Origin: Vandiemenella viatica
Lineage: Eukaryota > Arthropoda > Insecta > Orthoptera > Morabidae
Reading direction: 5' to 3'
Assembly: GCA_031002005.1 (NCBI GenBank)
Contig: CM061919.1
Coordinates: forward strand, 220,780,739-220,844,738
Length of the DNA: 64,000 bases
Made by a program: the position numbers and the translations under genes. Below are positions 1 through 10,885 of this stretch, in pieces; the stretch's first letter is position 1; every line of letters starts with the position of its first letter. A model generated the notes under the pieces. It had not been told where the DNA came from. It worked only from the letters and a program-made list of their open reading frames with translations, and did no database searches.

Positions 1-1311
1 GAGAACAAAAATGGAACATTAAATCAATATGTAAAAAGCAAAGGCAATAAAGTGCTCTGAAAATATTTTATTTGAAATATTAACAAGGTGCCACTTGGTT
101 TTGTTTATATTGTAGAGCGTAATCACTCCCACAGCGAGAAGCAATTTACTTTTCGCTGACTACGATACACGATTCTGTCTGTGGACGAATAAGATTTAGG
201 TGAAAACTACCTCTCGGATTTTGCTAAGGTTTCGAATAATGTACGGCCAGTGGTCCAGGGGGGATAAAATAGGATATGTTTCACTTTGATGTGAAGTCGA
301 AAAACCGAAAAATACGAGATAAAATTTTCCACAAATTACTCTGCACCGTCAGAATTTCTGTCTCTTTTACCGTCTCTTAGACTTGAAAACCTTTGTTCTA
401 ACATAAGTAATTATTGAGTTTCCCCTCACAGGTCATCGTTAGTACCCAGAACTAGGCATTTACGTTGTTAATAACAAAATTTTGATGAGGGAAAGGGAGC
501 GAGAGAACATTTCTTTTTGACTTAAGGGGGCATGGTAAGAAAAAGTTTTAGAATCGCCGCGTTAGAGTTATGTTTTGTCTCACCTGTTGTAACAGTTGGA
601 GGAGTTCACCTCCAAGCGCAGGCAGAATGGATCAACATGGACATTCAGCTGCGACTGCACACCAGCCTGAAACACACAGGAAGCAATACGAAACAATTCA
701 GAATCATTCTTTTTCCACGTGATTTTTGTAATATGTAACATATCAGAATTTGCAAGGTGAGATTGTAATGGAAAAGAATGTATTTGTGTGTCTCAAAAGA
801 AAAAAAAAAGACTCAAAATTTTTTACAACCATTGTTCTGCTTTAGGGATATTGAAATTATTGTGTATACTAACCTCAAAGTATGTCAATAATGACGGTTC
901 GAACTCAGTGTCAGTTGCTTCACTACATGGAACAGTAATAACAGTGCAAATCCTCGTGACACGCTGTAGGAAAAGTTTCATCCAAGTTGCATTTCAAAAA
1001 ACCACAAGCTCCGCTAATATTGCTGCTAGAAATTCAAAGTTTCAATTACACGCGAATTAATACATTTTCTGTATCACATTTTAGTAACGTTTGTCCTGGT
1101 TGTTCCTGTACGTGCAGACATGCATTGAAAACGTGATCCTGGTACAGGACCAACCAGCAAAGTTTCAAAAAGTGCGTGATTCCTTATGTAAAAGGGCACC
1201 AGAAGGAAAAACAAATATGCTAAAGGGCAGAGGTACGCATTGCCATGGAATGACGTCACTTTGCCCACAGACTACAAACTCAGAAGCTATGCGTTTGCTA
1301 TCCAATGTTTA
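1..1311. other. Stretch with no recognised gene
   Basis: AT-rich DNA with only short reading frames on either strand. I see no TE domain, splice-supported exon or RNA gene. Small frames near 532-738 and 788-1060 lack any recognisable motif. Confidence 0.5.
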
Positions 1312-1690
1312 TTAGAGATATTGGTAAATAAATAACGTCAAAGCAATTGAATGTTTGTGCATTTATTGAACTCCCGAACGCGTTTAGATCCACCGGAATG
1401 CCTGTCATTGGTGGTTTAATATCTGGACGTTGTTGATCATTTTCCTCAAGTGCTGATAATATTGATAAATAAATAACACCAAAGCAATTGAATGTTTGTG
1501 CATTTATTGAACTCCCGAAGAACATAATCCACAACGTCCAGATATTAAACTAGCCGTGCCAGGTATTCCCGGTGGATCTAAACACGTTCGGGAGTTCAAT
1601 AAATGCACAAACATTCCATTGCTTTGGCATTATTTATTTATCAATATTATCAAAAATAGAGGAAAATGATACACAACGTCCAGATTTATT
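1312..1690. repeat. Cluster of inverted copies of a short dispersed repeat
   Basis: Three copies of one unit lie together. Two are on the minus strand (about 1312-1440 and 1405-1520) and one is on the plus strand (about 1550-1690). The shared core is a GTTCGGGAGTTCAATAAA segment, then a piece resembling ACAAACATTCAATTGC and a run resembling ATTATTTATTTATCAATATT. A further minus copy lies at 38785-38850. The GTTCGG...AATAAA...ATTCAATTGC order also occurs after the hammerhead-like cores at 19744 and 37567, so these look like ends of one element family. The family is unnamed here. A Penelope-like terminal repeat is one possibility, not shown. Confidence 0.75.
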
Positions 1691-1924
1691 ACAGATGTTT
1701 GTCTTGTTTTGATGCATAATATCAGTTCTAAAAATATTCGATACTCTAACCACTGTATGTCAAATCGAAATATAAGTTAAATACTTGCAAGCATTCATGA
1801 TTACATCTTAATCTATATAATATTTCCATTTCTAGTTAGTGCCTACGTCCCTGTTTATTCTTGTGTAAAAGCAACAGGAGGAAATAGCTTATGTCAGGAT
1901 AGTTTTTTTCTATTACGTGAATGG

Positions 1925-2827
1925 CTGCAGTATCCATTGCGTGATATCCCCTGGAGCCCTCGCATTGTCCTGCTGGAATTATCCAAATCCGTCGGAATGC
2001 ACAATGGACATGAATGGATGCAGGTGATCAGCCAGGATGCGTACGTGCGTGTCACCTCTCAGAGTCGTATCAGGGTCCCATGCCACTCCAACTGTATACG
2101 CCCCACGCCATTACAGAGCCTCCACCAGCTTGAAGAGTCCCCTGCTGAAATGCAGGGTCCATGAATTCATGAGATTGTCTCCATACCCGTAAACGTCCAT
2201 CCACTCGATACAATTGGAAGCGATACTCGTCAGACCAGGCAACATGTTTCCAATTATCAACAGTCCAATGTCGGTGTTGACGGGCCCAGGCGAGGCGTCA
2301 AGCTTTGCATCGTGCACTCAGCTATAGGGTACACGAGTGGACGTTTGGCTCCGAAAGCCCATATTGATGATGGTTCGCACGCTGACACTTGTTGATGGCT
2401 TGGCATTGAAATCCGCAGCCATTTGCGGAAGGGTTACACTTCTGTCACGGTGAATAATTCTCTTCAGTCGTCATTGGTCCCGTTCTTGCAGGATCTTTTT
2501 CCGGCCGTAGCGATGTCGGAGATTTGATGTTTTACCGGATTCCCGATATTCATGGTGCGCTCGCGAAATGGTCGTACGGAAAAATCCCCACCTCATCGCT
2601 ACCTCGGTGATGCTGTGTCCCATCTCTCGTGCGTCGACTGTAACAGCACGTTCAAACTAACTTAAATCGTGATAACCTGCCATTGTAGCAGCAATATCCG
2701 ATATAACGCATGTGCTAGACACCTGTTATCTTATATAGGCGTTGCCGACCGTAGCACCGTACTCTGAGTGTTTACATATCTGTGTTTGCATACGCATGCC
2801 TATACCAGTTTCTTTGGCTCTTCAATG
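1925..2827 (-). pseudogene. Tc1-like transposon with degraded transposase
   Basis: Read on the minus strand from about 2690, the sequence encodes a Tc1-type transposase. A helix-turn-helix N-terminus (MAGYHDLS, then VAMRWGFFRTTISRAHHEYR and GRKKILQERDQ) is followed by the catalytic-core segment (FQLYRVDGRLRVWRQSHEFM, GGGSVMAWGVYSW). Several stops and frameshifts break it, and the C-terminus is missing beyond about 1930. The right end carries a terminal repeat, rc CATTGAAGAGCCAAAGAAAC, next to TA at 2828-2829. The same end type opens the partial element at 34364, so the two belong to one family. The cut-and-paste transposase is certainly inactive. Confidence 0.85.
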
Positions 2828-2949
2828 TATTTCATATTATTTCTTCTTACAGGTGAACAACTCAATAAAAATCAGGAATGAATCATTATTGAAACCGCAT
2901 AATGATACATCGAACAAATCATATTCTGCAATACCGTCAATTGTTTCAC

Positions 2950-3608
2950 CAATACCCTGTTGACACGTATGCCAAAATTGAATCTGAACGTCTCCTCTTC
3001 ATTCGATTAAATCCAAAATCGTTGCGCTCAGAGGAGTACGTGCATTCATTTACGAGCTGCGATAGCTAACCACGGAAACGTCAGAGACATTGTCAAAATG
3101 GTAATACTCGTACTTCCAGCTACGTTTACTGGCAGTCCACGACATATGCATGAATACGCACAAGACGCCATGACATAATTCGCTTATTTGCTGCAACAGT
3201 GACATAACTCTAAAACGTCGGTTTTATAGAAGGACCAATTAAAATGCCTCATGTGAAACAACTTTATGCATTCACTAGAAAATAACTTATCTGCAAGTTT
3301 TATTGAAAGAAAACAGTATAGAAGAAGGGAAAATGTGTAGTATCAGTTGTAGTATTTGCGAAAATGGTCCATCCTAAGATTATAAATCAAGACGGCACAT
3401 TTTTTGAGTTACGTCATTGTTGCAGCAAATGAGCGATATGTGCTTTCATACGGCGGTCTAGACTTTTTTTATCATATCCAAATGCAATCCAGCAAGGAAT
3501 GAGATAAAAAAAGCTTCTATTACCTGGTCAAGCTCCATCCGATCGACACGATGTGACAGCACGAATTTTCAAGCAAAAACTCACGAAACTGATGGATTTG
3601 GTTGTGAA
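2950..3608 (+). pseudogene. Helitron replication-protein fragment, split by a MITE
   Basis: Plus-strand translation gives the Helitron-like N-terminal region. It starts with DTYAKIESERLLFIRLN, PKSLRSEEYVH and, after a frameshift, ILVLPATF and TFTGSPRHMHEYAQDAMT. A 259-bp foldback element then interrupts the frame at 3178. Translation resumes at 3437 with YVLSYGGLDFF and, in another frame, LLLPGQ/APSDRHDVTARIFKQKLTK. Helitrons are rolling-circle transposons, and this piece precedes the Rep nuclease and helicase domains, which are absent. Its left border abuts the Tc1-like element and its right border abuts a Jockey-like LINE at about 3608. Non-functional. Confidence 0.85.
3178..3436. mobile_element. 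259-bp foldback MITE with TA target duplication
   Basis: The ends are long inverted repeats. The left reads TCGCTTATTTGCTGCAACAG from about 3180, and the right is the inverse of TCGCTCATTTGCTGCAACAA. The match continues through TGACRTAACTC into the interior, about 45 bp per arm. TA flanks both sides (3176-3177 and 3437-3438). Removing the element plus one TA rejoins the Helitron frame (codons for AMT then YVLSYGG), which proves insertion into it. There is no internal coding capacity. TA duplication suggests Tc1/mariner-type mobilisation. Confidence 0.88.
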
Positions 3609-5700
3609 GTCGCGCCACACGGGCCGACTTATTTCTCTAATAATAGAAATGTTGTCCCTGACATACTTGATATTGCCCTACAAAAAACACACCGCTACCA
3701 ATATATATGGAAACAATTTCTGAGGTAGATTCAGACCACAAAATTAGCAAAATTTTGTACTTGCCCCGAAATAATCGAGCAGACACCAACTGGGCAGTTA
3801 TACTGGAATTTATTCGAACTTAATCCCAATCAGATACTATTACCATTCTCTAGGCAATACACTAAAGATAGGATTGATGAAGGCGTACAACATCTAACGA
3901 CTGCAATCCACCAAGCGATAGAACTTTCGGCCAAGAAACCTCAAACAAAATCGTATAAGTCACTCCATGAAAGAATGTCGCAACGAATCATTGACTCGAT
4001 TAACTACAAAAATCAAACCCTCCGACACTGGCAAAGGCAGCGACTCCAGCCCCAACGCCGACTCCTAAACCAATTAATTAGACACGTCAAAATAGAACTT
4101 GACTCATTTCGCTACGAAACATATAAAAAGTATCTATCGCAATTAGAACCTGGTGAAATGGAAAATTACGAAACGAATTCTCAGGGAACCCAGTATCTTA
4201 CCGCTCTTAAAATGGAACGACAAATACATATCCAGTGATTCAGAGAAATGCGAAATTTCAGCAGATCAGTTTCAAATCGTCTTCAAACCGAAACCAACAG
4301 TAGTTCATGAGTTCAACAAAACAGTCGAAGATTCCATCAGCACATTACTATTGGAGCGGGGAATTATGTCAAATTCACTACCCCGAGAGAACTACGACAA
4401 ATAATTAAGATTTTTCCCGTAAGAAAATCGCTGGGTCATGATAATATACCCAACATAGCGCTGAAGTCTTTACTCCCCCCCTCCCCTCCCCCAAGCATTA
4501 AGCTATCTCACAGCACTTTTCAACAGCATTCTCTGTACAAAATACTTCCCAAGAGAGAGGAAACATGCTAATATCATTGTTTTCAATAAACCCTCTAGCT
4601 ATACTGTAGACCGATAAGCTTACTCCCAACCTACTCAAAGTTATTAGAAAAGATAATACAAAAGCGCCTAACTTCCTTCCTCGATGCTACGGGAACCATC
4701 CCACCGCATTTTGAATTTTTCCCGATGCACTCAACCTCACACCAAATACTATGCCTGGTTGAAGACGTCACAAGGAGCTTTGAACTTAAACATCACACCC
4801 TGGCTGCTTTTAGCGGTCATTTGATAAAGTATGGCATACTGGACTCTTACATAAACATAAAAATACAGGAATGCCTCTATATTTTTTACAAAATCTTAGA
4901 AAACTTTCTACAGAACCGAACCTTCAGTGTAAGAGTGGGCACATAAATATCCATAGCAGAAGTCCCACAGCAATCTGTTTTAGGGCTCTCCATATTTAAC
5001 ATACACACGTCGCACATTCCAACTTCCACAAACACCTCGACTGCAATATATGCTGATGACATAGTCATATATACTTCACAAACGACATCCACATCGCACG
5101 CAGTTACCTTCAGGATGCAATCACACAACTAACTGAATGGTTAAATCACAAGCGAATATCTGTAGATCCCGAGAAATGTCAAGCCAAAATTTTCGCACTG
5201 AGATACCTACTAAACCCGCCGGAGACAAACATCATGGGAAGTAACATCGCATGGAATCCACATGATCGATCAATTAAGTACCTCGGAGTCGACCTTGACA
5301 GGCGGTTAACGTGGAACATACACATCAATAATAAAATAAACCAAGCCTATGCCGGGTTTCACAAACTGTACCCAGTGTTAAATAGGAAATAATAATTAAA
5401 AACAGAGTGCTGCCTATTAATTTACAAAATAATATTATGACCGCTAATACCATACGCATGTCCAATATAGGAAAGTGTAAGTCGTAGCAAGTTACATAGA
5501 ATGCAAATATTCCAAAATAAAGTTCTCCGATTAGCTGTGAAAGCTCAATGGTACACAGAGCTACACAGAGAATTAATTTTTTTTACATTAATGTAATCAT
5601 AAAACAACAAACTAAATATTTTATCAAACGAATGAATGCAATACCTGGTGCGAAATTTTATGGGCTAAGAAAAATAACGAGTCAAACTAAACTAACCTTC
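3609..5700 (+). pseudogene. Jockey-like non-LTR retrotransposon, degraded
   Basis: The order is that of a Jockey-clade ORF2. The end of the AP-type endonuclease comes first (GPTYFSNNRNVVPDILDIAL about 3615-3680, then ETISEVDSDH with the SDH triad end near 3740). A linker follows (LNQLIRHVKIELDSFRYETY, WNDKYISSDSEKCEI), then the reverse transcriptase (RT): LREIIKIFPVRKSLGHDNIP at about 4400, YSKLLEKIIQKRLTSFLDAT at about 4635, and the catalytic YADD at 5049-5060 within IYADDIVIYT. Thumb-like remnants (FQNKVLRLAVKAQWYTELHR near 5508, KRMNAIPGAKFYGLRKI near 5620) close it. Many frameshifts and stops are present. The 5' part is missing and the 3' end blends into AT-rich DNA. Confidence 0.88.
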
Positions 5701-6440
5701 CTCAAGATATTTATCTATAGAACAGTGACTCTGAAGAAGAAATGAACCAGTAAACCATATGTTGTGAAACAAGATTATCCTTAGCGCTGAAAACTAAATA
5801 TATTCCTTGAACAAAGGTGTAATTATCTTTAATCAATTTCATAACAACTGTTTTTATTACTGATTTAAAACTGATAACTTGTTTTTGCTGTTTTAAGACC
5901 AATAATGGTTTTTATTATTTTTTAAATACTGATAACACTTTTTTTTACTATTGTCGTAAAGTATTTATTGTATCACTGTTATGTACAGTAGTTACTAAGG
6001 AGTCCATGCTATGATTTGTAAAAATCAACATTATCCTGTAAAGCTAAATTTGCTGATCGGATAATAATGTATATAAAGCGATAAGTTGGCAGAACCTGGA
6101 GCCACATCCGTCATTTCCTATGCACAGATGCAGGCGGCATTATTATTATAATAACAACTACAGGTTTAGTCATACCAAGAGTGAGATTTGAAGCAAATTC
6201 CACCCACCACGGCGTATGGTGACGGCGGACAAAGACTTTTGAAGACTGCGAGAAGTGATGGTGCAATCTGAGGGGAGGTTATTGTTCTTCGGGTAAGTGG
6301 TCAAGCCTGTCGAGATATATGACGCAAAAAAAGGACGTTGACACTGAACGCCGGCACAAGAATATGACTAACCGTGAGTTCATCCATGGACGGTGATGGG
6401 TGTGGAATTACCTCGTGAGTATGAATTACAGGAAAAGATG
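5701..6440. other. AT-rich stretch, possible LINE 3' tail then unknown
   Basis: About 5700-6050 is very AT-rich and could be the 3' untranslated part of the preceding LINE, though no poly(A) end is clear. 6050-6440 has no recognisable feature. Confidence 0.4.
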
Positions 6441-6444
6441 AGTC

Positions 6445-6690
6445 GATAGTCGGTGATAGCTCCCATGGCGCTGTCTTAGTCCTCTCATTCTAAGCATTCG
6501 CGAGGACGCGGGTTCAAATCCCCGTCCGGCCATCCAAATTTCTGTTTTCCGAAATCACTCGAGGAGAATGCAGGAGTGGTCGCTTCAGAAGACCATGGCC
6601 GAATTCCTTCCCATTCGTTGGCCTCATTCCTTTCCTGACTTTAATGACTTCATGAGACGTAAAGTTAGAGACATAAAATCACTTTTTTAT
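6445..6690 (+). mobile_element. tRNA-derived SINE (family A), plus strand
   Basis: A tRNA-like head contains a good B-box, GGTTCAAATCC (6511-6521), in GACGCGGGTTCAAATCCCCG. It is followed by the family body (CCGTCCGGCCATCCAAATTT, then ACCATGGCCGAATTCCTTCC). Close relatives in the window are at 17200, 27955, 38205, 48745, 49500, 50605 and 55098. The SINE is non-coding, would be transcribed by RNA polymerase III and depends on a LINE partner. The tail ends in T-rich DNA. Confidence 0.85.
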
Positions 6691-6984
6691 TTTTTATTCT
6701 TTTTTACTTCTCTGAAACTCAGGCTTCATTTCAATGATGCTCTATGCTCGGTAGTGACACTTTCTTTCGATGTTATCTTTACATGAGTCAATGGTTGCTA
6801 TTTTACATTCTAAATAATATAATTTTCTCATTTCTGCCGACTCTGATTACTTTTGGATATTTCGCCTCCTGCTATCGTTTTTACTTATTGGTGAATTTTA
6901 TCCATATTAGCCCTTTTAGTTAACTAAATCTTTACCCTTTTAAACTGTGTATATGCTCAGTTATTATTACAGCTACAGAAAAGA

Positions 6985-6986
<2 letters not shown>

Positions 6987-7050
<64 letters not shown>
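6987..7050. repeat. (AT)32 microsatellite
   Basis: Uninterrupted AT dinucleotides over 64 bases, which is likely to be length-polymorphic. Confidence 0.98.
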
Positions 7051-7054
<4 letters not shown>

Positions 7055-8720
7055 ACATATCAAGAATCTTAATAATGATGATAATGATAACATCAAAGAT
7101 TTTGAACATCTGAATGTCTCAACTCCAGATGGTCTCGGGAAAGATTGATACTTCACGTTATACTTAAGCTTGGCGTGAAGCATATGCAAATCACTGGTAA
7201 ACACGGCTCGCTTGATTATCCGCTATTCATGTGTCGTTTCACCGGCACAACTGGACTACATATTTCATATTATTAGTCGAAGCAAATACCCCTGGTTTCA
7301 TTCGTAGGAGTAAAAGCAGGAGAAGAGTGATAGGTCAATATTCAGTAATTAAAAACGTAGTTTTGAAACGTAAACAGAAAAGTATTTAGAATGCGATGTT
7401 GTGTGCACATTATTACTGTAGGAAATTTAAATCAGTATGGGGATGGAAGTTAGTCTCAACACATTTGGAGAGCAAACCGTCATCATTTTATTTGATCGAC
7501 GTCTAATTTAATTCTTAAATTGCATCCTCGTAAAACAGATCTGGCTGTGATCTCTCTTCTTTTATTCTTTGTTATTCGTCAGTATAAATATTTCTCGCAG
7601 TAAGATCTTTGCGCTATTTTTTTGAAAAATTGTTGTCATTACTTATGTAGGCTGCATCTTCAGTTATTCATTTTCATATTCTGTCTGGTTGTTTTCAGCA
7701 ACTGCGAAAAGCGCGGCATCTTATCCATCGCTCCAGCCAGCCATTTTTCTTATGGCAGAACACTAATCCATGCGATTTTACGCTGGTAGACTATTCACTG
7801 AAGTTTTTAAAGTTTCGACCCAGTAGACAGAGCTCATGAGTCACATTTTCCTTCAGTTTCTTAGTAAACTCGGTCCTTCATTCATTGCACATCTTGCCGT
7901 ATAAGTAGTAACACCAGTTTTGTACACAGACTTTAATGGGTTTTGTTTATCAGTCAGTTGGGTCCATCTCCACAAAAGAGTTCCGTACAGAAGATTTTCT
8001 GTTTCAGACTAGATGGACAGTCAATAACATTAGCAGTATAATCTGAAATTTTAAATGGTAATAAGTTTTATTAATAACCAAATATCACAATGTAGTCAGT
8101 TTTGCACAAACGACACAGCGGATTTCACAGGTGCGTCTGGATACTTCATGTTACGCAACTTCGTTTTAGCACTTACAAAAATAAAGAGGGAGAAAGCCAG
8201 TCTAGCGCATGAATGATTCCGCCTCGTAAATTTCTCGATCCAGTTGACCTTTTCCGCTTCTCAGTTTCTCGCAGAGCGCCCCAAAAACGAACAAGTCGGC
8301 ACTGCGTCTGCGGATGGGACTTTACGCTACAGGTTTATTTTTTTGTCCCGAAAAGAACTCTGGATATGCAAATCCGTTCCCGGGAGGTAAGGCGATGTGT
8401 CCCCGGGGTCAAGGCGGCAACTGGTCTGCCAGCGATCAACGACTCTGCACTCGTGTGTAGAGGTCAATGTCAACCAGAGGCTCTCCCAGGTGGCCCACTC
8501 AACAGGTAGGCAACGGCGCGGACACGCGGGGTCTGTACAAAGTGACCTCTGGTGCAAAGATCGGGTTCATTTCAAGTGGATATTGCAATCCTGGTACCAG
8601 TTATTCGAAGACAACTTATATCGCAGCTGAAGTAGTATTAATGTAGCCCTCAGATGACTTTCTATGCACCTTTGATAAAATTTAATTACCTTAATGATAC
8701 TATGAAAAGATTTCCTGTAA
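7051..8720. other. Stretch with no recognised gene, containing a GC-rich patch
   Basis: Mostly AT-rich with nothing recognised. A patch at about 8250-8570 is distinctly GC-rich (for example CCCGGGAGGTAAGGCGATGT near 8379) and holds overlapping short frames on both strands (8213-8509, 8327-8557). It could be an old promoter or exon remnant, but no domain or splice evidence supports a gene. Confidence 0.4.
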
Positions 8721-9104
8721 GGGAGCGTCCATAAACTACGTGGTCAGGTTAAAAAAAGGGGTAAGGAGGGGTTGAGCAGAAAACTATGCTGGGATACGTG
8801 GGGGGCGGAGTGTTCGGAGCCGAAACAAGTATCTTTTCATTCATATTATTTGTCACATTTAAAATAAGATACAGAACACACAACAGCATGTGAATATTTA
8901 TTTCCGTCATTTAATTATCTACGAATGTAATTCTCACAAGGGTTAACAGAGCAAAATGTTTTCTGAAATTAATATGGAAAAAAGCTAAGTGCCAGGCGCA
9001 GTGGGAGGGTGTAGAGGAAAAAGCCACGTCTGGCTACGTGGGGGGGGGGGGGAGGGTTGTTCAGAGGAAGCCAAAAAGGGGCTACCTAGTTTATGGACGC
9101 TCCC
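8721..9104. mobile_element. 384-bp MITE (GGGAGCGTCC family), copy A
   Basis: The terminal inverted repeats are GGGAGCGTCCATAAACTACG on the left and its near-perfect inverse on the right (TAGTTTATGGACGCTCCC). Both are flanked by TAA (8718-8720 and 9105-9107), a 3-bp TWA duplication as made by PIF/Harbinger transposases. The interior has G-rich tracts (a run of G at about 9040) and a conserved core (ACACAACAGCATGTGAATAT) also present in copies near 23.4-24.4 and 42.6-43.0 kb. No coding capacity. Confidence 0.88.
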
Positions 9105-9344
9105 TAAGGTCTATGGAATTCTGATTTCTTGTATCTGAAGATGATAAAACATAGTCGCACATAGTCTAACAAAATGTCAATGGTTCACTCCTGTTACTTC
9201 AACTAACTGACTTCTTCACCACCTTTTTCCAACATTTCGGGTGGTCAGCTTCTTTCGATGAGTTTTACTCATCGTTGGCACGTTCATATTTGGAGCTATG
9301 GTTTTGCGGCTGTATGCCCTTGCTCACGCCAAGTATTTTATACG

Positions 9345-9548
9345 TGGTCGTACTTAGTACTAATGGGGGAAGTGAAGTATTGCCTTCTGCCTGTGAAGTA
9401 TCTATGTTGAGCATATGATAAGTGTATTTTTTGTTTGTGAAATGTGTAGTCTGTGAGGAAGGACGACAGGTACGCGTTGTCCTGGACTCATGCCCGTTAC
9501 ACCTCCCCGATCCAACGCACTGAGCCACACTGTCTACAATATCACTAA
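9345..9548 (-). repeat. SINE-bearing dispersed repeat (family C)
   Basis: Shares an ordered series of segments with 54510-54775: TACTAATGGG then GAAGTGAAGT, TGTTSAGCATATKATA, TGTATTTTTTGTTTGTGAAA, then a degenerate tRNA-like head ending GCACTGAGCCACAC. A third copy is at 52725-52915. The tRNA-related part is on the minus strand and its B-box is eroded. Confidence 0.65.
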
Positions 9549-9923
9549 ACAAATATAGTCGCTAAACACAATGCGACGCCAAGGAATGCTGATGAATGCA
9601 GCCGCATTTGCGATCAGCAATGGATCGCTGTTCTGCACTACCTCGAATGACTATCAGCGGCAACCAGGGGACAGTTCCCATTCTTCCAATGGTTTGGAGA
9701 GACATGTCGGTGTTACTGCTGGCGCCTTGGTGTGGTAAGCCATTGGGTATGGCTTCAGTATGCGACTGGTAGTGACTGAGGAAATTCTGACGGCACAACG
9801 ATGTATCCTCATGTGTAACCTCTCATGTGCAGTATCAACAGAGCAATGCTCGTACGCTCACGGCACGTGTCTCTATGAACTTTCTGCTTGATATTGAGAT
9901 GTTCCCAAGATCTGTCCTTGATA

Positions 9924-10589
9924 TACAAGGTCAATACCAAAAGTAGTAGGTCTGATTTTATATTTTTTTAAAAAAATAATATGAAGATATGTTTACAATT
10001 CCTTAATCCTCTTCGAAATAACACACTTGGGCAGCTACACACTTAGAATTACGCTGCTGCCATTGGCCGTTCGCCTTCTGGAAGTCAGATGCGGGGACGC
10101 TGTTGAGAGCCCTCGTCGATGCTCTTTGAACGTCCTGAAGCGAGTCAAACCACTGTCCCTTCAGCTGCCTTTTCATCCATGTGAGTAAAAAAGTGTCAGA
10201 TGGAGCCAGATCAGGACTGTAGGCGGGGTGCAGCAACGCGACAATGTCGAATCGGTTCAACAGTTGCCTCATGACGACGCGCATTGGCACGGCGCATTGT
10301 CGTGATGCAGTGTCCAGTTGTCAGAGATGACTGGTCAGACGCGATTCACTTGATCTCGCAGGCGGCTTAGCACTTGCACGTAAAAGTTCGAGTTGATAGT
10401 TTCCCCAGGGAAAACGAACTCCTTATGAATCACCCCGCGACGGTTAAAAAACACGATCAGCATTGTCTTGATCTTTGATTTGCTCATGCGAGCCTTCGTT
10501 GGACGGGTGGACGTGGAAGGCATCTGTTGGCCCGATTCGTCGTTGCCACGTTGCTGCAGCCCACCTACAGTCCAAATCTGGCTCCAACT

Positions 10590-10627
<38 letters not shown>

Positions 10628-10885
10628 TCCCACGCATGAAAAGGCAGCTGAAAGGACAGCGGTTTGACTCAATTCAGGACGATCAAGCAGCATCGACGAG
10701 GGCTCTCAACGGCATCCTCGAATCTGACTTCCAGAAGGCGTATGGCCAATGGCAGCAGCGTAATTCTAAGTGTGTAGCTGCCCAAGGGTGCTATTTCGAA
10801 GAGGATTAAGAAATTGTAAACATATCTTCAGTATTTTTTTATTTTTTTTATAAAATCAGTCCTACTACTTTTGGTATTGACCTTA
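9924..10885. mobile_element. Mariner composed of two inverted 3' halves
   Basis: Both outer ends carry the same terminal repeat: AAGGTCAATACCAAAAGTAG on the left and its inverse on the right, extending about 38 bp. The minus strand from about 10520 to 10003 encodes mariner transposase middle and C-terminus (ARMSKSKIKTMLIVFFNRRG, GVIHKEFVFPGETI, HPAYSPDLAPSDTF, MKRQLKGQWFDS, CYFEED). The plus strand from about 10525 to 10809 encodes the same C-terminus again (RMKRQLKGQRFDSIQ, CVAAQGCYFEED). A 33-base poly(T), 10593-10625, expands the DFF codons of the plus copy. No copy of the N-terminal DNA-binding region exists, so the unit cannot make transposase. Confidence 0.88.
10593..10625. repeat. Poly(T) tract inside mariner coding remnant
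   Basis: 33 consecutive T fall at the phenylalanine codons of the SPDLAPSDFF motif. Probably slippage growth of a short T run. Confidence 0.95.

Noticed and set aside
6500..6535. tRNA gene
   Set aside because: A B-box is present but there is no cloverleaf with acceptor stem. The sequence continues into a SINE body repeated elsewhere.
6932..7204. 90-codon frame with a repeated Ile-Tyr run
   Set aside because: It is the (AT)32 microsatellite read as codons.
10335..10637. 100-codon frame starting with a lysine run as a real protein
   Set aside because: The lysine run is the poly(T) tract read in reverse. The frame crosses the junction between the two opposed mariner halves.
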